Shown here: positions 1-8,630 of the stretch, piece after piece
How the letters are laid out: each line of letters starts with the position of its first letter
How positions within the stretch are numbered: the first letter of the stretch is position 1
Program-made: the position numbers and the translations under genes
Notes under the pieces: generated by a model
What the model saw: only the letters and a program-made list of their open reading frames with translations
Database searches by the model: none
Told to the model about the DNA's origin: nothing
From: CAWFXC01 sp963819735
Lineage (GTDB): Bacteria > Actinomycetota > Acidimicrobiia > IMCC26256 > DASPTH01
Direction: 5' to 3'
Length of the DNA: 64,000 bases
Assembly: GCA_963819735.1 (NCBI GenBank)
Contig: CAWFXC010000001.1
Span: 868,001-932,000, forward strand

Positions 1-816
1 TTCGGCCGCGGGGAGCTTGAGCATGCGACTGAACATCGTGGGTACCCACTGCGCGTGGGTGACGCGGTAGCGGTCGATCAGCCGGAGGGCGTCGCTCGGG
101 TCGAAACGCTCCATCACCACGATCGTGCCGCCGGCGCGGAGCGCGGCCAGGCATCCGTAGAGCGGGCCGGCGTGGTAGAGCGGGCCGGCCGACAACCAGA
201 CCGTCGCCGTGTTGAAGCCGTAAAGGTCGCGGAAGGTCGGGAAGTAGCCGGGCACCTCCCACGCGGGCTCCAACGTCAGCGGCTTGCGGACTCCTTTCGG
301 GCGCCCGGTCGTGCCCGACGAATAGAACATCTCGCTGCCCGCGACCTCGGGGAGCACGGGGGTGGCCGGATATGCGGCGACGGCGTCCTCGTAGCGGTCG
401 AAGCCGGTGATGTCGCCGCCCACGGCCAGGCGGACGCGCACTCGTGACACCCGCTCGTCGATGCCGGTGGCTGCGGCCGCGAGACCGGCCGACGCCACCA
501 GGGCGACCGCTTCGCAGTCGTCGACGATGTAGTCGAGCTCGCCGCTCGTGAGCAATGAGCTGATCGGCGTGTAGTAGAGCCCCGATCGCTGCGCGGCCCA
601 GACCACCTCGAGGTAGCGCGCGTCGTTCTCGAGGAAGATCGCGATGTGGTCACCGGGGCGCAGGCCTTCGGCGTGGAACAACTGCGCGAGGCGATTCGAG
701 CGATCTTCGAGCTCGGCGTAGGTGACGACTTCGCCCGTCGCTCCCATGATGACGGCCGGCTTGTCGGGGAACGCGGCCGCGTGGCCGGCCGGGTAGTACC
801 GGGGTTCGTCGACCAT
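1..816 (-). CDS. Acyl-CoA synthetase (AMP-forming), N-terminal part, cut by window edge
   Basis: This is the first ~272 residues of an ANL-superfamily enzyme that would activate a carboxylic acid to its acyl-CoA with ATP. The ATG is at 816-814 and translation starts MVDEPRYYPAGHAAAF. The P-loop core FYSSGTTGRPKG is near residue 153, followed by the PLYHAGPLYG region typical of the family. The gene runs off the left edge, so the C-terminal lid domain is not seen. It starts only 3 bp after the stop of the F420-type oxidoreductase on the same strand, so the two are probably co-transcribed. It likely supplies CoA-activated substrate to the nearby CoA transferases and dehydrogenases. The substrate cannot be inferred. 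Confidence 0.88.
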   Translation of the reverse strand, partial: MVDEPRYYPAGHAAAFPDKPAVIMGATGEVVTYAELEDRSNRLAQLFHAEGLRPGDHIAIFLENDARYLEVVWAAQRSGLYYTPISSLLTSGELDYIVDDCEAVALVASAGLAAAATGIDERVSRVRVRLAVGGDITGFDRYEDAVAAYPATPVLPEVAGSEMFYSSGTTGRPKGVRKPLTLEPAWEVPGYFPTFRDLYGFNTATVWLSAGPLYHAGPLYGCLAALRAGGTIVVMERFDPSDALRLIDRYRVTHAQWVPTMFSRMLKLPAAE

Positions 817-819
817 CGA

Positions 820-1671
820 TCAGATGCGACTCATCGCCGCGTCGGCAAATGCCTCGAGCGCGGGAAGGGCGTCGCGGCCGCGGGTCCACGGCATGATCAC
901 GACGCGATCGACCCCGATGGCCTCGAGCCGGGCCAGTTCGTCGAGCGACGGGTTGGGGTGCAGCACGCTGATGTTGAACGGCCGCGTCACGCCCAACTCG
1001 TCGCGCAGGGCACGGATGCGTTCGACCCGCTCCGCGATCTGCGCGACGTCGTTGGCGACGCCGCCCGACAGCCAGCCGTCGCCCAGGCGCACCGCGCGCG
1101 CGAGTGCCTTCTCCGACTCACCGCCGAACATGATCGGCGGATGTGGGGAGGTGACGGGCCGCGGCTGGAAGTGCAGCGGCGCGAAGTCGAAGTGGCGGCC
1201 GTGGTACTCGAAGGTGGGCTCGGTCCACAGGCCGCGGATCACCTCGACCGCTTCCTCCGTGCGCGAGAACCGCCGTTGGGGATCGAGCCCGAGGGCCACG
1301 AACTCCTCGGTGAGCCAGCCCGCGCCGATCCCGAGGATCGCCCGCCCGCCCGACAGCACGTCGAGCGTCGTCACCGCGCGGGCGGCCACGATGGGGTGAC
1401 GCAACGGCAGCACGTAGACCGCGGTGCCCAGCTTGATGGTCGACGTCGCCTGCGCGATCCCCATCAGCACCAGCCACGGGTCGTAGAGCGGGGTGTCGAG
1501 CGGGAACGGAATCGATCCGTCGGCGGTGTACGGGTACGGGCTCGCGGCCTGCACCGGGAAGAACAGGTGGTCGGGCACGAAGACGGAGTCGTACCCAAGC
1601 GCCTCGGCCCGGGCCGCGATCGACGGCATCTGGTCGGGTCGGACCATCACGAGGTTGAGCCCGAGCTTCAC
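820..1671 (-). CDS. LLM-class F420-dependent oxidoreductase
   Basis: A 283-residue protein of the bacterial luciferase-like TIM-barrel family, whose actinobacterial members usually use coenzyme F420. The start chosen is GTG at 1671 (VKLGLNLVMV). The longer reading to 1776 would run through the AT-rich promoter box and into the divergent gene. Family features are the N-terminal GLNL strand, ALGYDSVFVPDHLF, and GGRAILGIGAGW near residue 110. It heads a unit with the acyl-CoA synthetase (3-bp gap) and is divergent from the SnoaL-like gene at 1745. A second, distinct LLM protein lies at 52968-53798. Flavin versus F420 use is not decidable from the sequence alone. Confidence 0.85.
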   Translation of the reverse strand: MKLGLNLVMVRPDQMPSIAARAEALGYDSVFVPDHLFFPVQAASPYPYTADGSIPFPLDTPLYDPWLVLMGIAQATSTIKLGTAVYVLPLRHPIVAARAVTTLDVLSGGRAILGIGAGWLTEEFVALGLDPQRRFSRTEEAVEVIRGLWTEPTFEYHGRHFDFAPLHFQPRPVTSPHPPIMFGGESEKALARAVRLGDGWLSGGVANDVAQIAERVERIRALRDELGVTRPFNISVLHPNPSLDELARLEAIGVDRVVIMPWTRGRDALPALEAFADAAMSRI

Positions 1672-1700
1672 GTTGCGTCCCCCGGTGGCCGGATCAAGAT

Positions 1701-1715
1701 TGCAGATAATATCCA
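1701..1715. promoter_or_regulatory. Copy A of the 15-bp palindrome-like element
   Basis: TGCAGATAATATCCA lies in the 73-bp divergent promoter between the LLM oxidoreductase (GTG 1671) and the SnoaL-like gene (ATG 1745). It fits the shared pattern YGNATA-N3-TATNCR with one deviation, and it is closest to copy E at 22234. TTG and CAA flanks extend its symmetry. It may be an operator for a TetR/GntR-type regulator or simply an AT-rich -10 region. Confidence 0.5.
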
Positions 1716-1744
1716 ATTCGCCGTCACCCGAACCGGGAGCCCCG

Positions 1745-2173
1745 ATGACCGACTCCGGCCTGCCCGCCGAGGACACGATCGCGTTGCACCAACTCGTGCA
1801 CCGCTACGCCCACATCGTCGACGACGCGGAGTTCGAGCAGCTCGGTGAGATCTTCACCCCCGACATCGAGTTCGACACGTCGCAGTTCGGGAACCCGCCG
1901 CTCGTCGGTCTCGACGGTGTGATCCAGTCCTACGTCGACGCCCGCCACCCCGTCGGTCACCACGTCATGAGCGCGGTCGTCACCACCGACGCCGACGGCA
2001 CGGTGCGCGTGCGGAGCAAGGTGCTGTCGCTGCTCGGCGGCGGGCTGTGCGGCAGCGGCACCTACGACGACATCGCGGTGAAGACGCCCGACGGCTGGCG
2101 CATCTCCAAGCGCGTCATCGGCCTCCGCCGCGAGAGCGACCTGAAGAAACCACCCCCGCGTCCCGCGCACTGA
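1745..2173 (+). CDS. SnoaL-like / NTF2-fold protein
   Basis: A 142-residue single-domain protein of the NTF2 alpha+beta-barrel fold (SnoaL_4 type). It opens with the typical helix IALHQLVHRYAHIVDDAEFEQLGEIFTPDIEFD, read here in two parts at residues 11-29 and 30-45. Proteins of this fold act as small isomerases, dehydratases or hydrolases in degradation pathways, or as ligand-binding proteins, so no reaction can be assigned. The start is ATG 1745 with GGGAG five bases upstream, and the length is normal for the family. It is a single-gene unit, divergent from the LLM/acyl-CoA synthetase pair. A second SnoaL-like protein at 7950 is placed in the same way opposite another catabolic operon. Confidence 0.8.
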   Translation: MTDSGLPAEDTIALHQLVHRYAHIVDDAEFEQLGEIFTPDIEFDTSQFGNPPLVGLDGVIQSYVDARHPVGHHVMSAVVTTDADGTVRVRSKVLSLLGGGLCGSGTYDDIAVKTPDGWRISKRVIGLRRESDLKKPPPRPAH

Positions 2174-2207
2174 CGCCGGCGCGGCGACCCAAGCCGGCTC
2201 CCGCCCT

Positions 2208-2261
2208 CGGAACACCTCGGAGTTCGCGCTCGCCGGCGTACGTCAACTCCGAGATGTTCCG
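2208..2261. terminator. Hairpin between convergent genes
   Basis: The arms 2208-2224 (CGGAACACCTCGGAGTT) and 2245-2261 are complementary over 17 positions with one mismatch, around a 20-base GC-rich loop. It lies between the convergent SnoaL-like gene and the molybdopterin oxidoreductase, so it probably ends transcription from both sides. There is no T-run. Confidence 0.6.
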
Positions 2262-2267
2262 GTGACG

Positions 2268-2293
2268 CGGGGAGGTCAGGCGGGGAGGTCAGG
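2268..2293. repeat. 13-bp tandem duplication covering a stop codon
   Basis: Two perfect copies of CGGGGAGGTCAGG lie end to end at 2268-2280 and 2281-2293, followed by a partial third copy. The inner copy contains the stop codon (TCA on the plus strand, 2289-2291) of the molybdopterin oxidoreductase. Similar duplications cover the stops at 4546 and 16862. Confidence 0.75.
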
Positions 2294-4487
2294 CGGGGAC
2301 GCGGTCGTGGGGGCGGACGGCCACGGGGATGTTGGACATGATCGGCTGCCCGCTGTAGGGATCCCATTGGTCGCTGACGTCGGTGAGGCGCGACGTGTTG
2401 CCGCCGATCTCGCGCACCTTCTCGTCGTACTCCTCGAGGTCGCCCCACGCGTGGCTCATCGCGATGAGCCCGCGGCGAATGGTCGCGTCGGGCTCGATCA
2501 CGCCGAGGATGGTCGCCCGGGCCGAGCTGATCTCGGCGACGTCACCACTGTGGAGGCCGAGCTCGGCGAGGTCGTCGGGGTGCATGTACGCCGGATTGGT
2601 GGGCTCCTTCGCGCGCAGACGCGGCGCGGTCATCCCACCCGAGTTGTAGTGAGCGTTCATGCGGCGACCGATCAGGCGGTACGGGTAGTCGTCGCCCGCC
2701 CACGACGTGATCTCGCCGTCGCCGTGCTCGGTGATCGCCGCGAGGTCGTTCATCATCAGCGGGTTGGCGAGATCCAGCCGCGCCTCCCAGCCCTCCATCT
2801 TGGGCAGCACCACTGACGACGGCTCCTCGAACACGCCGCCGTTGGGGTACTGCTTGATCACGTCGAGCGGGATGCGCGCCTTCGTGGTGAGCAGCGTGAG
2901 CAGCTCGTCGGCCGACGGCTTGACGTCCATCGGGATCGGCATGGTCGCGCCGGTCGGCCCGTTGAAGTCGACCGGGCGCACCTCGAGCGCGAAGCCCATG
3001 CGCTGCCCGAGCCCGTAGAAGAACTCCCACTCGGGGATCACCTCGGAGCCTTCCGGCGGGTCGACGAGGGCCGGCGTGTACTGCGCCCACGGCTTCGGGA
3101 GTCCGTAGCCCGGCGCGTACGCGGGCAGCATGTCGACGTAGTTCGTCATGCCTGGCACCTCGAGCGACAACGTGGGTGCGATCACGTAGTCGGCCACCTT
3201 GGCCGTCGCCGACATCCAAGGGTCGAACTGCACGAGCAGCTCCAACGACTCGACCGCCTCCCGCACCTTGAGCTGGTCGGGCCACGCCGCGAGCGGGTTG
3301 CCGCCGCAGCTGATCAACGCGCGGATCTGGCCCTCCCCCGGCATGAGGATCTCGTCGGCGATCGCCGCGGTCGACGGCCCCACAAGCGTGTCGCCCAGGC
3401 CCCGCACCCGGAGCTTGGGCTCGAATCCGTACGACGGGAACGGACCCGAGGCCTGCGCGAACCGCGGGACCGGCTCGACCAGCGTGCCCGGGTTCCAGAC
3501 CAGCTCGCCCTCGCGCAGGTAGCGCCCGCACAACGCGTTGAGCGCCAGGATGAGGTACTCCAGCAGCGTCCCGCGTGCCGACGACATCCCGGGGCCGGTC
3601 CCCGCGACCGCGACGCCGCGGCCGGCAGTCGCGAAGAGACGCGCCGCGACGATGAAGTCGTCGACGGGGATGTCGGCCCGACGCGCCACCGTGTCGGGGT
3701 CGTAGGCGTCGACGGCGCGCCGGAGCTCCTCGAGACCCTGGGTCTCGGCGGCGACGAACTCGTGGTCGTAGAGCCCTTCGTCGACGATGAGGCGGATCAT
3801 GCCGCCGACGATGGCGATGTCCTCGGCCGGCTTCGGCTGCAGGTAGATGTCGGCCTGCGACGCGGTCTCGTGCCGCCGCGGGTCGATCACGATGAGCTTG
3901 AACCCGCGGGCCTTGGCGTCGTGCAACCACTTGCGTGGGTCGGCTTGCGGCAGACCGGCGGCGATCGAGATCAGCGGATTCGAGCCGATGATCATGCACA
4001 CGTCGGCGGTGGCCGGGCCCTGGTGCAACGCCATCCAGACGCCCATGAGACCCTGCGCGATGGTCTTGCCCGGCTGGTCGATCGACGTGGCCACCCAGCC
4101 GCGGGGGTTGCCCAGCGCCTCCCGGAACGCGTTGGTCAACGGCGCGGTCAGCGCGTTGGCGAGCCCGAAGGTGCCGCTGTAGAGCGCGACCGCGAGCGGG
4201 CCGTGCTCGTCGACGATGCGGGTGAGTGCCGCCGCGATCTCGTCCATCGCCAGCTCGGGAGCGATGCGCGCGAGCGAGCCGTCGGCCTGACGCTTCAGTG
4301 AATGGAGCAGCCGGTCGGGATGGTTGTGCATCTCCGGCAACGCGCGACCCTTGATGCACGTGTACCCGTGGTAGATCTCGCTCGAGGGATCACCCGACAC
4401 CTTCACCGCGACACCGTCCTCGACTTCCACGAGGATCGGGCACGAGCTGTGGCACATGCGGCAGAACGACGGGTGGGTGCTCGTCAC
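2289..4487 (-). CDS. Molybdopterin-dependent oxidoreductase (DMSO reductase family), single subunit
   Basis: A 732-residue cytoplasmic member of the DMSO-reductase/formate-dehydrogenase family. Cys9, Cys12, Cys16 and Cys44 form the N-terminal 4Fe-4S site, followed by the molybdopterin-binding core and a C-terminal dinucleotide-binding domain. There is no twin-arginine signal. The start is GTG at 4487 with GGGGGAAG just upstream. No iron-sulfur or membrane partner subunit is nearby, so it may work alone, as acetylene hydratase does, or with a soluble carrier; that is inference. It is the last gene of the minus-strand set SDR, amidohydrolase, CoA transferase, molybdoenzyme. A paralogue lies at 22968-25211. 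Confidence 0.87.
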   Translation of the reverse strand: MTSTHPSFCRMCHSSCPILVEVEDGVAVKVSGDPSSEIYHGYTCIKGRALPEMHNHPDRLLHSLKRQADGSLARIAPELAMDEIAAALTRIVDEHGPLAVALYSGTFGLANALTAPLTNAFREALGNPRGWVATSIDQPGKTIAQGLMGVWMALHQGPATADVCMIIGSNPLISIAAGLPQADPRKWLHDAKARGFKLIVIDPRRHETASQADIYLQPKPAEDIAIVGGMIRLIVDEGLYDHEFVAAETQGLEELRRAVDAYDPDTVARRADIPVDDFIVAARLFATAGRGVAVAGTGPGMSSARGTLLEYLILALNALCGRYLREGELVWNPGTLVEPVPRFAQASGPFPSYGFEPKLRVRGLGDTLVGPSTAAIADEILMPGEGQIRALISCGGNPLAAWPDQLKVREAVESLELLVQFDPWMSATAKVADYVIAPTLSLEVPGMTNYVDMLPAYAPGYGLPKPWAQYTPALVDPPEGSEVIPEWEFFYGLGQRMGFALEVRPVDFNGPTGATMPIPMDVKPSADELLTLLTTKARIPLDVIKQYPNGGVFEEPSSVVLPKMEGWEARLDLANPLMMNDLAAITEHGDGEITSWAGDDYPYRLIGRRMNAHYNSGGMTAPRLRAKEPTNPAYMHPDDLAELGLHSGDVAEISSARATILGVIEPDATIRRGLIAMSHAWGDLEEYDEKVREIGGNTSRLTDVSDQWDPYSGQPIMSNIPVAVRPHDRVPA

Positions 4488-4522
4488 AACTTCCCCCTGT
4501 TTCGAAGTACTGCGTTAAGGGC

Positions 4523-4552
4523 GGCGCGCTTCAGAGAGGCGCGCTTCAGAGA
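4523..4552. repeat. 15-bp tandem duplication covering a stop codon
   Basis: GGCGCGCTTCAGAGA occurs twice without a gap at 4523-4537 and 4538-4552. The second copy carries the stop codon of the CoA transferase (TCA at 4546-4548). The first copy places another TGA 15 bases downstream in the same frame. The two copies are identical. Confidence 0.8.
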
Positions 4553-5785
4553 ATGGCGCCGTGGTCCTTCAACTGTCCGATGCGATCCCAGTCGAGGCCC
4601 AGCTCGAGCAGGATCTCCTCCGTGTGCTGACCGTGCTCGGGCGCCGGCGTGGTCGTGGCCACCGGCGTCTCGTCGAACTGCGCCGGGTTGGCGACGAGGT
4701 TGTACGGCTCCATCCCGGGGGCCTGCGCCTCGACGAAGTAGCCGTTGGCGATGGCCTGGGGATCGGAGTTGACCTCGCGGGCCGTCTGCACCGGCTCCCA
4801 CACCCCTTCGATGCCGGCGAGCGTCTCGCGCCACTCGTCGAGCGTGTGCGACGCGAAGAGCTCGTCGAGCATGGCGATGAGCTCGCGGTTGTTCGCCTTC
4901 ACCGCGGCGGTGTCGACGAAGCGCGGATCAGCTCCCCATTCGGGATGGCCCACCGCGGCGAAGAACTCGTCCTTGTAGCGGTCGTAGACCATCATCGCCA
5001 TGCTGATGATCCGGCCGTCCTTGGTCTGGTACTGGTTGGCGATCGGGTTCGGTGCCTCCTCCACGCGCGTAGTACGGCATGCCGGGGAGGTCGTGCAGCT
5101 CGGTGGCCACGATGAGCGGCGACATCATCCACATACCGAGCGACAACAGCGAGATGTCGACGACCGACGGCTCTCCCGTGCGCTCGCGCTGGTAGAGCGC
5201 AGCCGCGATCGCGCCCACGATGATCTGACCCCCCGGGAGGTCGCCGAGGGCCGGCGGCTGCCGGGGGCCGTAGGGGTCGGGGTTCTCGCCCTGGATCAAC
5301 GCGTCGAGCATCCCCACGCGCGCGAACATCGCGGTGCCGTCGAAGCCACCCTTCTCGGCGTCGGGGCCGCGCTGACCGAGCCCCGAGCCGCGCGCGTAGA
5401 TGATCTTCGGGTTGGTGGCCCGGATGTCGTCGACGTCGAGGTGCAGCTTGCGGCGCGCCTGGGGCAGCCAGTTCGTGAGGTACACGTCGGCCCCCGCGCA
5501 CAGCTGCATCAGGAGCTCACGACCTTCGGGATGCCCGATGTCGAGCCCCAAGGAACGCTTGCCATGATTCGGTTGCTCGATGATGTAGCTCTTGTCGGTG
5601 CGACCACTCGCGGCGCCCGGGATGATGCCGCGGGCCACGAGGCCGCGTTGGGGATCGCCCCCGACCGGGTGCTCGATCTTGATGACGTCGGCGCCCCACT
5701 CCGCGAGTGCGGCACCGGCCGACGGCACGAACGTCCACCCCGCGACCTCGACGACCTTGACGCCGGCGAGCGGCTTGGCCGGCAT
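4546..5785 (-). pseudogene. CaiB/BaiF type III CoA transferase, one frameshift
   Basis: The two halves of one gene lie in different frames. The N-terminal part is read from ATG 5785 (MPAKPLAGVKVVEVAGWTF) to about 5064. The C-terminal part is read from about 5064 to the stop at 4546 (VEEAPNPIANQYQTKDGRI, then DELFASHTLDEWRETL). Together they make about 412 residues, normal for a class III CoA transferase moving CoA between an acyl-CoA and a free acid. The aspartate expected as the catalytic nucleophile is probably in the DAEKGGFDGTAMFA region near residue 160. The break is in the GC alternation at 5064-5069, a typical indel site, so the gene may be intact in the organism. It lies between the amidohydrolase and the molybdoenzyme. 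Confidence 0.82.
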
Positions 5786-5816
5786 CAGCCGGCGCGCTCC
5801 GTCGCTGCAGGTCGGC

Positions 5817-7100
5817 TCACGAGCTCGCCTGCTTCTGGAGCTCACCGATGGCCACGCCCTTGCCCGCGGGCGTGTGGCGGCCGCCGTCGAGCGACCGGAC
5901 GGCGACGTCGTGGCCGACCGCCTCGGCCCGCAGCGCGCCGACCGTCGACTGCTCACGCGTCCGCGTCGTGAACGGGTCGTACGAGTACCAGCGCATCGCG
6001 TTCTCGTGGGTGATCTTGGCGATCTCCTCTGCGCCCGCATCGGCGAGCACGACCGCCAGCTCCTCGGGTGCGTTCGGCCACGCCGAGTCGGCGTGCGGGT
6101 AGTCGAGCTCCCAGCACACGTTGTCGATGCCGATCCGGTTGCGCAGCTCGACGCCGACCGGGTCGTCGATGAAGCACGTGAGGAAGTGCTCGCGGAAGAT
6201 CTCGCTCGGCAACTTCGAGCCGAAGTCCTGGCCGGTCCAGATGTGGTGGAGGTCGTAGGTCCGGTCGATGCGCTCGAGGAAGTACGGGATCCAGCCGGTG
6301 CCGCCCTCCGAGAGTGCGAACTTGATGTCGGGGAACTTCCCGAGGATCGGCGACCACATGATGTCGGCCGCGCACTGGCACACGACCATCGGCTGCAGCG
6401 TCATCATCACGTCGACGGGTGCGTCGGCCGACGTGGTGACGAGCTTGCCCCCCGACCCGAGGTGGATCGACACCACAGTGTCGGTGTCGCTCACCGCCGC
6501 CCAGAACGGGTCCCACGCATCGGAGTGGAAGCTCGGGTAGTCGAGCAGCGAGGGGTTCTCGGTGAACGTGACCGCGTGGCAGCCCTTGGCCGCGGTGCGG
6601 CGAACTTCGGCCGCCGCCAGCTCGGGATCCCAGAGCACCGGCAGCGTCATCGGGATGAAACGGTCGGGGTAGGCGCCGCACCACTCGTCGAGGTGCCAGT
6701 CGTTGTAGGCCTGCACGACCGCGAGCGCGAGGTCCTTGTCGGCGGCCGCCGCGAACAGCCGGCCCGCGAACCCGGGGAACGACGGGAAGTTGAGCGAGCT
6801 GAGCACGCCGCCCGCGTTCATGTCCTTCACCCGTTCGTGGACGTCCCAACAGCCGCGCCGCATCTCCTCGTAGGACATCGGCTCGATGCCGTACTCCTCG
6901 CGCGGGCGACCGGCGACCGCGTTGAGGCCGAGGTACGGCACCGCCTCGCCGTCGAACATCCAGACGTCGTCGCCGATCTCGGTGTGCACGATCTTCGGCG
7001 CCCGGTCGCGGTACTTCTCCGGGATGTGCGCGTCGAACAGCGTGGCCGGCTCGACGAGGTGGTCGTCGACGCTCACCAGGATCATGTCGTCGATGTTCAT
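5817..7100 (-). CDS. Amidohydrolase-2 family metal-dependent hydrolase
   Basis: A 427-residue TIM-barrel protein of the amidohydrolase-2 (ACMSD-like) family, which includes decarboxylases and hydrolases of cyclic or carboxylated intermediates. The first metal motif appears as VSVDDHLVEP near residue 9. The signature AYNDWHLDEWCGAYPDRFIP is near residue 140, SIHLGSGG near 210 and the C-terminal ELDYPHADSAWPN near 345. The start ATG 7100 has AAGGA eight bases upstream. It lies 31 bp ahead of the CoA transferase and 50 bp after the SDR stop. It is clearly paralogous to the protein at 14571-15785, which shares the same signatures. The substrate is unknown. Confidence 0.86.
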   Translation of the reverse strand: MNIDDMILVSVDDHLVEPATLFDAHIPEKYRDRAPKIVHTEIGDDVWMFDGEAVPYLGLNAVAGRPREEYGIEPMSYEEMRRGCWDVHERVKDMNAGGVLSSLNFPSFPGFAGRLFAAAADKDLALAVVQAYNDWHLDEWCGAYPDRFIPMTLPVLWDPELAAAEVRRTAAKGCHAVTFTENPSLLDYPSFHSDAWDPFWAAVSDTDTVVSIHLGSGGKLVTTSADAPVDVMMTLQPMVVCQCAADIMWSPILGKFPDIKFALSEGGTGWIPYFLERIDRTYDLHHIWTGQDFGSKLPSEIFREHFLTCFIDDPVGVELRNRIGIDNVCWELDYPHADSAWPNAPEELAVVLADAGAEEIAKITHENAMRWYSYDPFTTRTREQSTVGALRAEAVGHDVAVRSLDGGRHTPAGKGVAIGELQKQASS

Positions 7101-7150
7101 GCAAACCCGTCCTTTTCAGTTGCGACGCGACATCGGCCGCGGCGCGCGGC

Positions 7151-7900
7151 TCAGATCCGGACGACCTGCCCGCCGTCGACGGCGATGGTCTTGCCGGTGA
7201 GCCAGGCGGAGTCGTCCGACAGCAGGAATGCCACCGTGCCCGCGAGATCTTCGGGCGTACCGAGGCGCTTGATCGCCATCTGCGCGAGGAGACCGGCCTG
7301 GTACTCCTCGGGCACCATCTCGCGCGTTGCGTCGGTGAGAATCGGGCCCGGCGCCACCGCGTTGATCCGGATGTTGTGCGGCGCGAGCTCGACCGCGAGG
7401 CACGCGGTGAGGCTGTTGATCGCCGCCTTGGCGATGGAGTAGTAGCCGACGGCCATCCACGCCGCGGTCGACGACTGGTTGACGATCGCGCCACCGCCGC
7501 GTGCCGCGATCGCCTGGTAGCACGCACACGTGCAGCGGAGCGCGCCGTTGAGATTCACGTTGATGAAGTGCTGGTAGTAGTCGAAGTCGACTTCGAGCAG
7601 CGTCTCGTTGCGCATCCCGCCGTAGATCGCGGCGTTGTTCACGAGGAAGTCGATGCCGCCGAACGCATCGATCGCGGCCTGGGCGAGCGCCGGCGGGCTG
7701 GCGTCGTCGCCGATGTCGAGCGCGACCGCGATGGCGGTTCCGCCGTCGGCGTTGATCTCCTTGGCCACCCGTTCGGCGCCGTCGACCTTGATGTCGGCGA
7801 CCACGATGCTGGCGCCTTCCGACGCCAACCGCTTGGCGTAGCCCTCACCGATGCCGCCCCCGGAACCGGTGACGATCGCGACCTTGTCTGCGAACCGCAT
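7151..7900 (-). CDS. Short-chain dehydrogenase/reductase (SDR)
   Basis: A 249-residue classical SDR that would oxidise an alcohol or reduce a ketone with NAD(P). It shows the glycine-rich cofactor site TGSGGGIGEGYAK at residues 11-23, ADIKVDG after beta-2, NNAAIYGG near 88 and the catalytic YSIAK near 157. The acidic residue after beta-2 (VVADIK) favours NAD. ATG 7900 has a strong GGGGGAG ribosome site. It is the first gene of the minus-strand set with the amidohydrolase, CoA transferase and molybdoenzyme, and it is divergent from the SnoaL-like gene at 7950. Copy B of the 15-bp element lies in the 49-bp gap. Confidence 0.9.
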   Translation of the reverse strand: MRFADKVAIVTGSGGGIGEGYAKRLASEGASIVVADIKVDGAERVAKEINADGGTAIAVALDIGDDASPPALAQAAIDAFGGIDFLVNNAAIYGGMRNETLLEVDFDYYQHFINVNLNGALRCTCACYQAIAARGGGAIVNQSSTAAWMAVGYYSIAKAAINSLTACLAVELAPHNIRINAVAPGPILTDATREMVPEEYQAGLLAQMAIKRLGTPEDLAGTVAFLLSDDSAWLTGKTIAVDGGQVVRI

Positions 7901-7931
7901 GGCTGCTCCCCCTTTTGCCCTTGCGACGGTT

Positions 7932-7946
7932 CGGATAAGATATACG
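7932..7946. promoter_or_regulatory. Copy B of the 15-bp element, overlapping a likely leaderless promoter
   Basis: CGGATAAGATATACG matches YGNATA-N3-TATNCR fully. It lies between the divergent SDR (7900) and SnoaL-like gene (GTG 7950). TAAGAT at 7936-7941 is followed by 8 bases and then the GTG, the spacing expected of a leaderless -10 box. A protein bound here would block that promoter. Confidence 0.6.
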
Positions 7947-7949
7947 AAC

Positions 7950-8630
7950 GTGTCCGGACCCCGCAACGGCGCCCGCATCGACCCGCTCATCGAACGCCTG
8001 GACCGGCTCGAGGCGATCGAGCAGATCCGGCAACTCGCGTCGCGGTACGCGCTGGCCCTCGACTCCCGCGACCTCGACACGCTCGTCGGCCTCTACGTCG
8101 ACGACGTGCGGGTCACCCGCACCGAGCGCGGCCGCGACGCGATGCGGGCCGTGTTCGACGACGCGCTGCGCACGTTCCGCACCAGCGTGCACTTCGTCGC
8201 CGAGCACGTGATCGATCTCGACGACGACGTGGCAGCCGAACGGTCGCCCGATCACGCCACGGGCGTCGTGTACTGCCGGGCCGAGCACGAGGTCGGCGAC
8301 CAGTGGGTTGTGGTGCCCCTGCAGTACGTCGACGCCTACGAGCGCCGCGACGATCAGTGGTACTTCCGGCGCCGCAAGATCCTCGTCTGGTACGAGACCG
8401 ACGTGCTGACGCGCCCCGCGTCGGCGCTCGGACAACGCCGGCAGTGGCCGGGTCGTGCGATCACCGCTGCCGACTGCCCGAACACGACCTGCCCGAACAC
8501 AACCTGCCCGTGCACGAGCAGCGCCGGAGCGGCCTCGACCGAGTCCGTATATATTATGCGCTTTCGCCGAAGGGACGACGATGGACACGATGACGGGCGG
8601 CCAGGCACTGGCCCGCCAGCTCGTACGTGA
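7950..8630 (+). CDS. SnoaL-like / NTF2-fold protein, C-terminus uncertain
   Basis: An NTF2-fold protein starting at GTG 7950 (VSGPRNGARIDPL), with a SnoaL_4 core from EAIEQIRQLASRYALALDSR to DDQWYFRRRKILVWYETDV, about residues 20-150. The last ~75 residues look unnatural: a tandem CPNTT repeat, then reading across a promoter-like element and 50 bp into the next gene. The natural protein probably ends soon after residue 160, and a frameshift or small duplication near 8475-8510 may have removed its stop. The start has no Shine-Dalgarno site, but a -10-like TAAGAT lies 8 bases upstream, as for leaderless mRNAs. The function of the fold is too varied to assign. Confidence 0.72.
   Translation: MSGPRNGARIDPLIERLDRLEAIEQIRQLASRYALALDSRDLDTLVGLYVDDVRVTRTERGRDAMRAVFDDALRTFRTSVHFVAEHVIDLDDDVAAERSPDHATGVVYCRAEHEVGDQWVVVPLQYVDAYERRDDQWYFRRRKILVWYETDVLTRPASALGQRRQWPGRAITAADCPNTTCPNTTCPCTSSAGAASTESVYIMRFRRRDDDGHDDGRPGTGPPART
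8475..8510. repeat. 15-bp tandem repeat near the 3' end of the SnoaL-like gene
   Basis: TGCCCGAACACGACC at 8475-8489 is repeated at 8490-8504 with one mismatch, and a third partial copy starts at 8505. In frame it encodes repeated CPNTT, which is out of character for the family. Confidence 0.7.
8546..8560. promoter_or_regulatory. Copy C of the 15-bp element, upstream of the TPP enzyme
   Basis: CGTATATATTATGCG matches YGNATA-N3-TATNCR fully and is nearly symmetrical. It ends 20 bases before the ATG of the thiamine-diphosphate enzyme at 8581. AAGGGACG between the two supplies a ribosome site. Confidence 0.6.

Noticed and set aside
2542..4359. 605-residue minus-strand ORF inside the molybdoenzyme gene
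   Set aside because: It is another frame of the same strand within a gene with clear 4Fe-4S and cofactor motifs, and its composition (Arg/Ala/Gly-rich) is that of a frame shadow.
5592..7442. 616-residue plus-strand ORF opposite the amidohydrolase
   Set aside because: Antisense shadow; the opposite strand shows the amidohydrolase-2 motifs.
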